DNA of 43,556 nt, taken from assembly GCA_022827785.1 (NCBI GenBank), contig JAJEIM010000008.1, positions 1 to 43,556 of the forward strand. The letters run 5' to 3'. Positions 33,240 to 40,883 of the stretch are shown here, piece after piece. Position 1 is the stretch's first letter, and each line of letters opens with the position of its first letter. Under the pieces are notes generated by a model. That model searched no databases, was not told the origin of the DNA, and worked only from the letters and a program-made list of their open reading frames with translations. The position numbers were made by a program, and so were the translations under genes. The DNA is from Acidimicrobiia bacterium. GTDB lineage: Bacteria; Actinomycetota; Acidimicrobiia; Spongiisociales; Spongiisociaceae.

Positions 33240-34661
33240 TTGAGCCCGACGCCCGCCATTCTCCACGCTTCCTACGCCCTCGCCCATGCTCCCGATCTGG
33301 TCCGGTACGGATCGAAGCCGGTGCGGGAGATCGGTAGGGACCCGTCGCTGCGACCCCGGATCACCGAGGCCCTCCGCCCCTGGGACGAAGTGGTCGCCTA
33401 CCCGCCGAACCAGGTGTTCATCGGCAATCTCGCACCGGATGCCCTGGCGTCCATCCCTCGTCCCTGGTACGAGAACCGGATCGAATCGGCAGATCCTGCC
33501 GGGACCTTCGGACGCATGGTCACCCAGCCTGCCCTCTACGGGCTGATGAAACTGTGCGACGACTTCGACCTGCTCGCCATCGATGGGGAACTGGCCCAAC
33601 AGGCCGGTGCCGATCTAGTGGACTTCGACCATCGGAGGGGTCGTATCACGGGTGTCGATCCGGCCGAGTTAAGGACCATGGCGGCGGAGAACAGCGGCCT
33701 CGACATCCACCAGGACGGCCGCCGGGCGGGGTTCATCCGCACCGCTCACGATCAGGACGAGGCGCTGACCGCCTCGGTGCTGCTGGAGAACCTGGTCAGC
33801 AAGGCGACCGCCGTCCTGGCCGTTTCCGATCTTCTCAGGAGCGCTGGCGTGGCGGCGGACGAGATCGACTACCTGCTCAACTGCGGTGAGGAAGCGGTGG
33901 GGGACCGGTACCAGCGGGGCGGGGGCAGCCTGTCGAAAGCGGTCGGTGAGGTGGTCGGCTGCGTGAACGCCACCGGATCGGACATCAAGGCGTTCTGCTC
34001 GGCGCCGGTGCACGCCCTGATCGCGGCCGGCGCGCTGGTGGCGGCTGGCGTTCACAGGTACGTGGTGGTGCTGGGCGGTGGTTCGCAGGCCAAGCTCGGC
34101 ATGAAGTTCGGCGCTCACCTGCGCAACGGGGTGCCGGTGATGGAGGACTGCCTGGCTTCCATGGCCTTCCTGGTCGGTCCCGCCGGCGCCGACGGCGAGG
34201 GACTGCGGCTGCGGCTCGACCTCGCCGGGAAGCATCCAATCGGGGCCGGTTCCTCCCCGAAGGCGGTGTACGAGGCACTGGTGGTGGAACCCCTCGTGAG
34301 GTCCGGTCTCCGGATGACGGACATAGACAAGTATGCGGTCGAGATGCACAATCCGGAGATAACCGAGCCCGGTGGAAGCGGAGACGTGCCGAGGACGAAC
34401 TACCGGACCCTCGCCGCGATGGCGGTCCTGCGGCGCGAGATCGGGAGAGAGGAAATAGGCAGCTTCGTGGCCGAGCGGGGCATGCCCGGGTTCGCTCCGA
34501 CCCAGGGGCACATCCCGGCCGGCGTTCCCTACCTCGGACACGCCCTAGAAGCTATGCGGAGCGGTCGCCTGGACCGGGCCATGATCGTTGCCAAGGGGAG
34601 CCTGTTCCTGGGAAGGATGACACAGTTGGTCGACGGGGTCTCCTTCGTCGTCGAACGCTAG
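33240..34661 (+). CDS. grdC: Glycine/sarcosine/betaine reductase component C subunit GrdC
   Basis: This 473-aa thiolase/KASIII-fold subunit belongs to component C, which takes the acetyl (carboxymethyl-derived) group from GrdA and releases acetyl phosphate. Strong matches to clostridial GrdC (from memory) run through the protein: PNQVFIGNLAPDAL, IPRPWYENRIE, LENLVSKATAVLAVSDLL, GSDIKAFCSAPVHALIAAGA (putative active-site Cys), VDKYAVEMHNPEITEPGGSG and MPGFAPTQGHIPAGVPYLG. It begins at TTG 33240, with GGAG nine bases upstream. It is slightly shorter than clostridial forms (about 510 aa). GrdA follows 169 bp downstream, but GrdD is absent. Confidence 0.9.
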   Translation: MSPTPAILHASYALAHAPDLVRYGSKPVREIGRDPSLRPRITEALRPWDEVVAYPPNQVFIGNLAPDALASIPRPWYENRIESADPAGTFGRMVTQPALYGLMKLCDDFDLLAIDGELAQQAGADLVDFDHRRGRITGVDPAELRTMAAENSGLDIHQDGRRAGFIRTAHDQDEALTASVLLENLVSKATAVLAVSDLLRSAGVAADEIDYLLNCGEEAVGDRYQRGGGSLSKAVGEVVGCVNATGSDIKAFCSAPVHALIAAGALVAAGVHRYVVVLGGGSQAKLGMKFGAHLRNGVPVMEDCLASMAFLVGPAGADGEGLRLRLDLAGKHPIGAGSSPKAVYEALVVEPLVRSGLRMTDIDKYAVEMHNPEITEPGGSGDVPRTNYRTLAAMAVLRREIGREEIGSFVAERGMPGFAPTQGHIPAGVPYLGHALEAMRSGRLDRAMIVAKGSLFLGRMTQLVDGVSFVVER

Positions 34662-34830
34662 GCGGGTGCCCGCCGGCTCGGTTGGTGAGCAGGGGCCGGT
34701 CAAGAAGCTGCCCAGCCAGTGGTGGATGGGTAGGGCGATAGACTCCCGCGGACCCGCCGCGATCACGTCGTCGACGAATGCGTGACTCCCGGTGGCCAAG
34801 GCACGGACCGAGTAGACGAGAGGAGCGCGA

Positions 34831-35283
34831 ATGGATCTGAGAGGCAGGAGGGTGGTGGCCATCGGTGAGCGGGAAGGCGTCACCGGGCCCAGCCTCAAGC
34901 TCCTGGCCGAGTCGGCCGGCGCCGACGTGGTGTTCAGCGTCACCCAGTGCTTCGTCTGAACGGCTGGGGGCGCGATGGACCTGGAGGACCAGGCGAACGT
35001 AAATCGCCTGGCCGAGACCTCCGGCACCGACGACATGGTCGTACTGCTGGGGCAGCCGGACGCCAACAGCGCCGGTCTCTTCGCGGAGACGGTGACCAGG
35101 GGCGATCCGACCTGGGCGGGTCCATTGGCCGGAGTCCCGTTGGGACTTCCCGTATTTCACGTACTCGAGCCGGAGATAAAGGAGCAGATGGACGGCGATC
35201 TCTACGATGAGCACGTGGGTCTGATGGAGCTTTCCGCCGACGTGGACGAGATCATCAAGTGGGTCGCGGTCTGCAGGGACTGA
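34831..35283 (+). CDS. grdA: Selenoprotein GrdA (component A), UGA-encoded selenocysteine
   Basis: GrdA is the small selenoprotein that carries the carboxymethyl group between components B and C. The frame from ATG 34831 (AGGAG six bases upstream) reads to 35283 with one in-frame TGA at 34957-34959. It gives 150 residues, with selenocysteine at position 43 in TQCFVUTAGGAMDLEDQ (Cys40-x-x-Sec43). This matches the clostridial GrdA active site CFVUTAxGAMDLE. Downstream SAGLFAETVTRGDPTWAGPL and VFHVLEPEIKEQMD are also GrdA-like. A candidate SECIS hairpin follows the TGA. A tool that treats TGA as stop would annotate only a 102-aa fragment from 34975. Finding this in an apparent actinobacterium is unexpected. 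Confidence 0.88.
34980..34993 (+). promoter_or_regulatory. Candidate bacterial SECIS hairpin for GrdA
   Basis: CCTGG (34980-34984), loop AGGA, CCAGG (34989-34993) forms a perfect 5-bp stem. The loop begins 25 nt after the UGA and has G as its second base. Both fit the known bacterial SECIS rules (apical loop 16-37 nt downstream, G in the first two loop positions). It would recruit SelB with Sec-tRNA. Confidence 0.55.
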
Positions 35284-35286
35284 TCT

Positions 35287-35385
35287 GTGACGTCGCGGAG
35301 TACCTCTTCCGATGAGCAGGAGCGATTCCTGACCGCCCGACCGGTGACCAGCGATCGGGTGGCGACGGTGCTCGCTTCGAGGTGA
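35287..35385 (+). CDS. Doubtful 32-codon frame before the sulfatase gene
   Basis: A frame from GTG 35287 ends at TGA 35385, overlapping the sulfatase GTG start (GTGA). The peptide is polar (SSDEQERFLTARPVTSDRV) with no known motif. Translational coupling is the main argument for it; it may be chance. Confidence 0.2.
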   Translation: MTSRSTSSDEQERFLTARPVTSDRVATVLASR

Positions 35386-36875
35386 TCGGCGCCCGGGACC
35401 GGTCGGCGGGCGCTCGCCCGGACATCCTGATACTCCAGGCCGACCAGCTGGCCCCGCATTTCCTGGCGGCCTACGGCCACCGGGTGACTCTGACCCCGCA
35501 CCTTTCGGAGCTGGCCGGCAACGGCGCGGTGTTCGACGCGGCGTACTGCAATTCGCCGCTGTGCGCTCCCTCCCGCGCCTCGATGCTGACCGGGCGGATG
35601 CCGTCCGAGATAGGCGCCTACGACAACGCGACACCCATCTCCTCCGCATTGCCCACGTTCGCCCATTACCTCCGGGCAGGCGGTTACCGCACCGCGCTGG
35701 CCGGGAAGATGCACTTCATCGGGCCGGATCAGATGCACGGCTTCGAGGAGCGCCTGAGCACCGACATCTACCCGGCCGATCTCGGTTGGACGCCGGACTG
35801 GGACGATCCCGAGGGCGACCCGATGGTCTACTACCTGCGGATGGCCGCGGACGAGATTGCGAGGGCGGGCCTGTCGCCGGAACCGACCTCGCAGATGCGG
35901 TACGACGACGAGGTGACCGCCCGGGCGGTCCGGTGGTTGCGCGACGCCGGCGACCGGGACCGGCCCTTCCTGCTCACGGTGTCGTTCACCCATCCCCATG
36001 ATCCCTTCCGGATCACCCGCGAGTACTGGGATCGCTACCGGGGACGGCCGATCGACGACCCGGTGGCGCCCGAGCCGCCCGATCCTGTGGACGAGCCGAC
36101 CCGACGGCTGCGGGAGATCTTCGGCCTGGATCGCCTCGCTCTCGACGGCTCCCGGATCCGGGATGCTCGCCGCGCCTATTACGGGGAGATCAGCTACCTC
36201 GACGACAACATCGGCCGCGTGCTGGCCGCTCTGCGGGCGGCGAACCGGAACCGGCCCACGATGATCATCTTCGTGTCCGATCACGGGGAGATGCTGGGGG
36301 AGCGGGGGCTCTGGTTCAAGATGAGCTTCTTCGAGCGCCCGGCCCGGGTGCCGCTGATCATCAACGGACCGGGCGTCGCGGCGACCCGGGTGCGGGAGCC
36401 GGTGTCGCTGATCGACCTCCTGCCAACCCTGCTCGACGTCGCGGGTCTTGATCCCGACCTTGCGGAGACTCCCGGGCAGAGCCTGCTGCCGTTGGCTCGG
36501 GGCGCACCGGGGACCGGGCCCCGGCCGGTATACGGCGAGTTCCTCGGGGAGGGTTTGACCGAGCCGATGGTGATGGTCCGCGACGGGCGCTTCAAGTACA
36601 TCTCGATGCGGGGCGCGCCGGCCCTGCTCTTCGATGTATTGGCTGATCCGGAGGAACGGGTGAACCTGATGGGTACCGGCATGGCGGCTGGTGTCGAGGA
36701 GCGGTTGACCGGTCTTGCGGAGGCGCGCTGGGATCTGACCGCGCTGCGGGAGCGGGTGGTGGCGTCCCAGCGCGAGCGCCGGCTCGTCCACCGGGCGCTC
36801 ACCACCGGGAACCACGTCCCGTGGGATTTCCCGACCACCGGTGAACCCCCGGACTCCTACGTACGGAACGTGTAG
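35382..36875 (+). CDS. betC: Choline-sulfatase-like sulfatase
   Basis: This 497-aa type I sulfatase has Cys61 in CAPSRASMLTG, converted to formylglycine, metal-binding DILILQADQ (Asp14, Asp21) and SDHGEMLGE. BetC-specific sequence includes GKMHFIGPDQMHGFEERLST, DIYPADLGWTPDWDD and TVSFTHPHDPF. Choline sulfatase releases choline and sulfate, and choline can be oxidised to glycine betaine, a substrate of betaine reductase. The neighbouring grdC-grdA makes that link attractive, but other sulfate esters are possible. The start GTG 35382 has a weak ribosome site. The 3' end lies in a repeat that recurs at 37405. Confidence 0.88.
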   Translation: MIGARDRSAGARPDILILQADQLAPHFLAAYGHRVTLTPHLSELAGNGAVFDAAYCNSPLCAPSRASMLTGRMPSEIGAYDNATPISSALPTFAHYLRAGGYRTALAGKMHFIGPDQMHGFEERLSTDIYPADLGWTPDWDDPEGDPMVYYLRMAADEIARAGLSPEPTSQMRYDDEVTARAVRWLRDAGDRDRPFLLTVSFTHPHDPFRITREYWDRYRGRPIDDPVAPEPPDPVDEPTRRLREIFGLDRLALDGSRIRDARRAYYGEISYLDDNIGRVLAALRAANRNRPTMIIFVSDHGEMLGERGLWFKMSFFERPARVPLIINGPGVAATRVREPVSLIDLLPTLLDVAGLDPDLAETPGQSLLPLARGAPGTGPRPVYGEFLGEGLTEPMVMVRDGRFKYISMRGAPALLFDVLADPEERVNLMGTGMAAGVEERLTGLAEARWDLTALRERVVASQRERRLVHRALTTGNHVPWDFPTTGEPPDSYVRNV

Positions 36876-36898
36876 GGCAACACGTATAGGTAGCCGTC
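36832..36898 (+). repeat. Repeat copy 1, covering the sulfatase 3' end
   Basis: This 67-bp copy encodes the sulfatase tail (TTGEPPDSYVRNV and stop) and about 23 bp beyond. It contains an ACGTGT...ACACGT stem (36868-36885) over the stop codon. Copy 2 lies at 37405-37464; a shorter inverted match is at 13942-13956. Confidence 0.8.
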
Positions 36899-37032
36899 CC
36901 GCGATGCGCTTCTCTCGTAACCGGTGCTGGAGAAGCTCGTTCTGGGCAGGAAGCGCCCGGGCAGGCTCGTTCAGCCGTTAGGGTTATGCACTGCCTATTC
37001 CATTTGTCACAGGATCACGGTATGGTGTCCTC

Positions 37033-37392
37033 ATGACTACTAAGACACGATATTACAACTCTACCGGACGAGACTTCCTGACCCGGGCCAAGCGCTACCT
37101 GGCCGAGGACGACCTGCTGCAAGCATCCGAGAAGGGCTGGGGTGCCGCCGCCCAGATGGTCAAATGCGTCGCCGAGGCCCGTGGATGGTCCCACGAGGGG
37201 CATCGCCAGTTGTGGCGCGCGGTCAACCGTCTGGTCGAGGAGACCGGAGACCAGGAAATGCAGACCGCCTTCGGGCTGGCAGGCGCCCTCCACACCAACT
37301 TCTACGAAGGTTGGCTGGCCCGCGAGAACGTCGAGAACTACCTAGGCCAGGTCGAGGAACTGGTGTCGAAGTTGGAGGGCCTCTCCTCCTAG
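37033..37392 (+). CDS. HEPN-like/PaREP1-type small protein
   Basis: This 119-aa all-helical protein carries the pattern FLTRAKRYLAEDDLLQASEKGWGAAAQMVK, which resembles PaREP1/HEPN-like families. HGHRQLWRAV and FYEGWLARENVENYL helices follow. HEPN proteins may act as RNases or as partners of nucleotidyltransferases. No MNT-type antitoxin is beside it, and an Rx4-6H HEPN motif is not obvious. It is flanked on both sides by the 60-67 bp repeat, as if inserted or duplicated there. Confidence 0.72.
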   Translation: MTTKTRYYNSTGRDFLTRAKRYLAEDDLLQASEKGWGAAAQMVKCVAEARGWSHEGHRQLWRAVNRLVEETGDQEMQTAFGLAGALHTNFYEGWLARENVENYLGQVEELVSKLEGLSS

Positions 37393-37404
37393 CCGGCGGC
37401 CGTA

Positions 37405-37464
37405 CGACCACCGGCGAACCGCCGGACTCCTACGTCGGCAACGCAAAGTGTATAGGTAGCCGTC
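37405..37464 (+). repeat. Repeat copy 2, downstream of the HEPN-like gene
   Basis: This 60-bp copy matches 36832-36898 at most positions, apart from a 5- to 7-bp gap after AACG. It ends TATAGGTAGCCGTC like copy 1. Unlike copy 1 it is not part of a clear gene. Confidence 0.8.
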
Positions 37465-37531
37465 ACTTTTCGGCTGTTTTAGACGGCGTTATGTGCACCC
37501 GAGGTAGGTCCTCCGGTCCCTCGCCCGGCCG

Positions 37532-38935
37532 CTAACGTCGCCAGGGGGTTAGGAGACCGTGGAGCCCGGCCCGGTCGATCAGGTCCTCAGCGCGGGCTTG
37601 GGCCTCTCTCATGACCTCTTCCTCGTCGACCATCGTGCAGCGCCCGTTCTCCATGGCCACGTTGCCGTCGATGATGGAGTGGACCACATCCGATCCCCGG
37701 GCGCAGTAGGTGAGAGCGGAGACGGTCCGGTGCCAGGGCGTCAGGTGGGGGCTCTTCATGTTCACGACGATGATGTCGGCCAGCTTTCCGGGGGCGATCA
37801 CACCGGCCTCGATGTTGGCGTAGCGGGCGCCCTCCCTCGTCGCCATCTCCAGCGCCTCCTCGCCGTTGCTGATGGTCGGCTCGAGGGTGTGGACCCGCTG
37901 CAGCAGGATGGCCTGTTTCATCACCTCGAACATGTCCTGGCGATGGTTGCAGCAGGGTCCGTCGGTACCGAGGCCGATCGGCGCCCCGGAGGCGCGCAGG
38001 TCCCGTAGCCGCATCACGCCCAGCGCGATGTACTGGTGGGAGATCGGGCAGTAGGCGATGCCCGTGTCGCTCTCCCCCACGTGGTCGATCTCGGCGTCGT
38101 CGAGGTAGATCCCGTGGGCGATGGTTGCCTCCGGCCCCAGCAGCCCCTCCTGGTACAGCCACTCGACCGGGCGTATCCCGTATTCCTCCAGGTAGGTGGG
38201 CGGGTCCTCCAGGCGTTCCGAGCAGTGGGTGTGCCAGCCGACCCCACCCTCCCGGGCCAGGGCCACGCTCCGCCGCACCAGGTCCTGGTCGTTGTAGATG
38301 ATGTTGAGCGGCGCCGGCCACACTTCCACCCGTCCGCCGGCCGGATACTGCTCCATCGCGGTGGCGGTGATCTCGATCTCCTCGTCGTTGGTGTAGGAGA
38401 ACAGCTCACCGGCCAGGTTGAACCGGCGGGCGATGTCGGTCGCCTCGCCGGTGATACCCCGGGCGACCGCCCCTCGCAGGCCCACGTCGTCGATGGCGCC
38501 GGCCACAGCCAGCGTGGTGTCGAGATCGGAAGGCGCGTAGTGGTTGTCGACCACCGTGGTGGTACCGGCCTTGAGCGCTTCCACGGCCCCCAGCTTCGCT
38601 CCGATCCGGCCCTCCTCCAGGTTGATGGAGATCGAGAAGGGCCACATGAAGTCGGTCAGCCAGGTCCACAGCGGCATCCCCTCGCCCAGCCCGCGGGCCA
38701 GACCCTGGAACAGGTGGTTGTGGGTGTCGATCAACCCCGGCAGTACGGAATGGCCGGAGCAATCTATGGTGCGTCCGGCCCGGTAGCCGGCCAGGTCCTC
38801 ATCCGTGCCGACGGCCACGATCCGGTTGCCCGAGATGGCCACAGAGCCGGGCTCGACTACCCGGCGCTCGTCATCGACGGTCACCACCGACCCTCCGGTC
38901 AGGAGGAGATCGCAATCTCGGCTTGTCTCGTTCAT
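37532..38935 (-). CDS. TRZ/ATZ-family amidohydrolase (deaminase/hydrolase)
   Basis: This 467-aa metal-dependent amidohydrolase resembles 8-oxoguanine deaminase, hydroxydechloroatrazine ethylaminohydrolase and related s-triazine or purine deaminases. The metal site is complete: HxH in GLIDTHNHLFQGL, His in WHTHCSERL, His in IAHGIYL, and Asp in LGTDGPCCNHRQDMF. It removes an amino group or hydrolyses a C-N bond on a ring. The start ATG 38935 lies 15 bp after the amidohydrolase-2 gene. Three hydrolases are thus linked in one minus-strand operon. Confidence 0.9.
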   Translation of the reverse strand: MNETSRDCDLLLTGGSVVTVDDERRVVEPGSVAISGNRIVAVGTDEDLAGYRAGRTIDCSGHSVLPGLIDTHNHLFQGLARGLGEGMPLWTWLTDFMWPFSISINLEEGRIGAKLGAVEALKAGTTTVVDNHYAPSDLDTTLAVAGAIDDVGLRGAVARGITGEATDIARRFNLAGELFSYTNDEEIEITATAMEQYPAGGRVEVWPAPLNIIYNDQDLVRRSVALAREGGVGWHTHCSERLEDPPTYLEEYGIRPVEWLYQEGLLGPEATIAHGIYLDDAEIDHVGESDTGIAYCPISHQYIALGVMRLRDLRASGAPIGLGTDGPCCNHRQDMFEVMKQAILLQRVHTLEPTISNGEEALEMATREGARYANIEAGVIAPGKLADIIVVNMKSPHLTPWHRTVSALTYCARGSDVVHSIIDGNVAMENGRCTMVDEEEVMREAQARAEDLIDRAGLHGLLTPWRR

Positions 38936-38950
38936 CTGGCGAACCTCTTT

Positions 38951-39862
38951 CTATCCGGCAAATCGGTCGGGGATCTTCAGGAGCCGGGAGGCTGTGCCGC
39001 CCATGATGGCTTCCATCTCCAACTCGGCCAGCTCGGGGCCGCCTACCTCTTCGGCTACCCGGTTGACCGCGCGGAAGATGTCGGATGCCACCCCGCCGGG
39101 GCCGGACTTCTGCTTGTCGTTGTTGTCGGATCCGTAGACCGCCCGGTCCAGCGCGCCGAGGCTCCTGAGCTTGTTCAGCACCACGTATAGATCGCGTGGA
39201 TCGCCTCCCGCGTAGTAGGACAGGTCGGCATAGAAGTTCGGGTGCCGGGCCACCACCGCGATGCCCTCGTCCACGTAGGGAAAGGCCAGGTAGACGACCA
39301 CCTTGAGGTCCCGGTAGCGGATCCCGAGCTCGTCGAGGAGGACCGGACGGGCGTGGGGCATGGGAGCGTTGATGATCGGCGTGAAGCCGGTGTGGGTGTG
39401 GATCGGAAGGTCGAGCTCGAGACACTTCTCGTAGACCGGCGCCAGCCTGGGGTCGGCGGGATCGTGATGGTGGTAGGTGGGCAGCAGCTTCATCATGCGG
39501 AACCCGAACTCGGAGACGCACCGGTCGATCTCCTCGGTGGCCTCCCTCACATCGCGGAGCGGGTCCACGCACACCACGCCGTACAGTCGCCCCGGGTGGG
39601 CGGCGCACTGGGCGGCGGTGTAGTCGTTGGGCACGTATACCTCGTGGCGGTCCGGGAAGCTCGGGTGGAAGGTGGTGCGGCGCAGGTCCGACCCGTGCGC
39701 CAGGCCCACATCGATTCCGGCCCGGTCCAGGAGGTTCACCAGGGCCGCGCCGTCGGTCCACTGGTACTCCGCCCCGTAGGGCCGGTACAGCTCCTCCATC
39801 CACCAGATAGGAGCCTGGCGGGGTGTCTCCGTCAGGTAGAGCAGCACGTCGACTGTGGGCAT
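38951..39862 (-). CDS. Amidohydrolase-2 paralogue lacking the HxH motif
   Basis: This 303-aa protein of the amidohydrolase_2 family (TIM barrel) is closely related to the gene at 39867: both share APIWWMEELYRPYG, FPYVDEGIAVVARHPNF and YGSDNNDK. Where the paralogue reads VDCHLHL, this one reads VDVLLYL, so both His of the first metal motif are lost. Later ligands (THTGF, YGSDNND) remain. It is probably a changed or regulatory enzyme, or a subunit of a heteromer with its paralogue. The ATG at 39862 is four bases after the upstream stop. Confidence 0.85.
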   Translation of the reverse strand: MPTVDVLLYLTETPRQAPIWWMEELYRPYGAEYQWTDGAALVNLLDRAGIDVGLAHGSDLRRTTFHPSFPDRHEVYVPNDYTAAQCAAHPGRLYGVVCVDPLRDVREATEEIDRCVSEFGFRMMKLLPTYHHHDPADPRLAPVYEKCLELDLPIHTHTGFTPIINAPMPHARPVLLDELGIRYRDLKVVVYLAFPYVDEGIAVVARHPNFYADLSYYAGGDPRDLYVVLNKLRSLGALDRAVYGSDNNDKQKSGPGGVASDIFRAVNRVAEEVGGPELAELEMEAIMGGTASRLLKIPDRFAG

Positions 39863-39866
39863 CGGC

Positions 39867-40766
39867 TCAGTCCAGCTTGTACAGGCGGTGGGCGTTCCCG
39901 CCCACGATGCCATCGATGTCCGCGGCGGTGAAGGGGTCCCGGGCGGTGATCTCGGCGACTTCGTTCAGCTCGTCCAGTAGGTGGGTCCCGATCTTCTGAC
40001 CGCCGCCGGTGCGGTCCTTGTCGTTGTTGTCCGAGCCGTACAGGACCCGGTCGAGTGCGCCCAGACCCCGGAGTTTGTCGAGGGCGTCGAAGAGAGGCCC
40101 CGGCCCGGCCCCCACGAAGTAGGCGATATCGGCGTGGAAGTTGGGGTGGCGGGCCACCACCGCGATGCCCTCGTCCACGTAGGGGAAGTTGATGTAAACC
40201 AGGACGCGGAGGTCGCGGTACCGGATGCCGACCGCGTCCAGCCGTTCGGGGTGTCCGTACCGGAGGGCGGCGGTGATGGTGGGCGAGTAGCCGGTGTTCA
40301 CGTGGGCGACGATGTCGAGTTCCCCGCAGCTCTCCAGCATGGGCGCCACGGCGGGGTCGTCGATGTAGTAGTTCTGGTAGGTGGGCAGGAACTTCGAGGA
40401 CTTGAAACCGTACTCCTCCACGCAGCGGCGCTGCTCGATGACCCCGGCACGCACGTCCCGCAGCGGATCGATGTTGGCCACTCCGATCAGCCGGTCGGGG
40501 AACCGGGCCACCTGTTCGGCGGTGTACTCGTTGGGTACGAACACGTTGCGCTGATCGGGGAAGTCGGGATGGTAGGTGGTGCGGCGGATATCGGAGCCCT
40601 GGACCATCCCTATGTCGGCTCCCGCCCGGTCGAGGATGCCGACGATCGCCTCGCCGTCCGTCCAGATGTACCCGCCGCCGTAGGGGCGGTAGAGCTCCTC
40701 CATCCACCAGATCGGCGCCTGCTCCGCGGAGTCGGTCAGATGGAGGTGGCAGTCCACCGTCACCAT
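39867..40766 (-). CDS. Amidohydrolase-2 family hydrolase (lactonase-like)
   Basis: This 299-aa metal-dependent hydrolase of the amidohydrolase_2 family includes lactonases such as fuconolactonase and decarboxylases. The first metal motif HxH is intact (MVTVDCHLHLTD). Later His (IVAHVNTGYSP) and the conserved Asp (LYGSDNNDK) are present. The ATG at 40766 begins the family sequence, although the frame is open upstream. It is the first gene of a three-gene minus-strand operon and is divergent from the Zn-dehydrogenase. The context suggests a lactone or acid substrate. Confidence 0.88.
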   Translation of the reverse strand: MVTVDCHLHLTDSAEQAPIWWMEELYRPYGGGYIWTDGEAIVGILDRAGADIGMVQGSDIRRTTYHPDFPDQRNVFVPNEYTAEQVARFPDRLIGVANIDPLRDVRAGVIEQRRCVEEYGFKSSKFLPTYQNYYIDDPAVAPMLESCGELDIVAHVNTGYSPTITAALRYGHPERLDAVGIRYRDLRVLVYINFPYVDEGIAVVARHPNFHADIAYFVGAGPGPLFDALDKLRGLGALDRVLYGSDNNDKDRTGGGQKIGTHLLDELNEVAEITARDPFTAADIDGIVGGNAHRLYKLD

Positions 40767-40883
40767 GGGACTGATGCTCCTTCGTCCGGCGTCGGCTGTG
40801 TAGGCCTCTTCGTAGCGTATCAAGCCGGTCCGGAGATGCGACAATTGTCGGCGCGGATCAGGGACCGATGTCGATGAGAGTGC

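Noticed and set aside
34747-34761. CGCGG/CCGCG hairpin before grdA as a regulatory element
   Set aside because: Short GC-rich hairpins are common in this composition; no further support.
34957-34959. Reading the TGA as a true stop, giving a short N-terminal peptide and a separate gene from 34975
   Set aside because: The flanking residues match GrdA continuously on both sides and the CxxU context is diagnostic; splitting the gene leaves two unexplained fragments.
36868-36885. Transcription terminator at the sulfatase stop
   Set aside because: Only a 6-bp stem without a U-tract, and it is missing from the second repeat copy.
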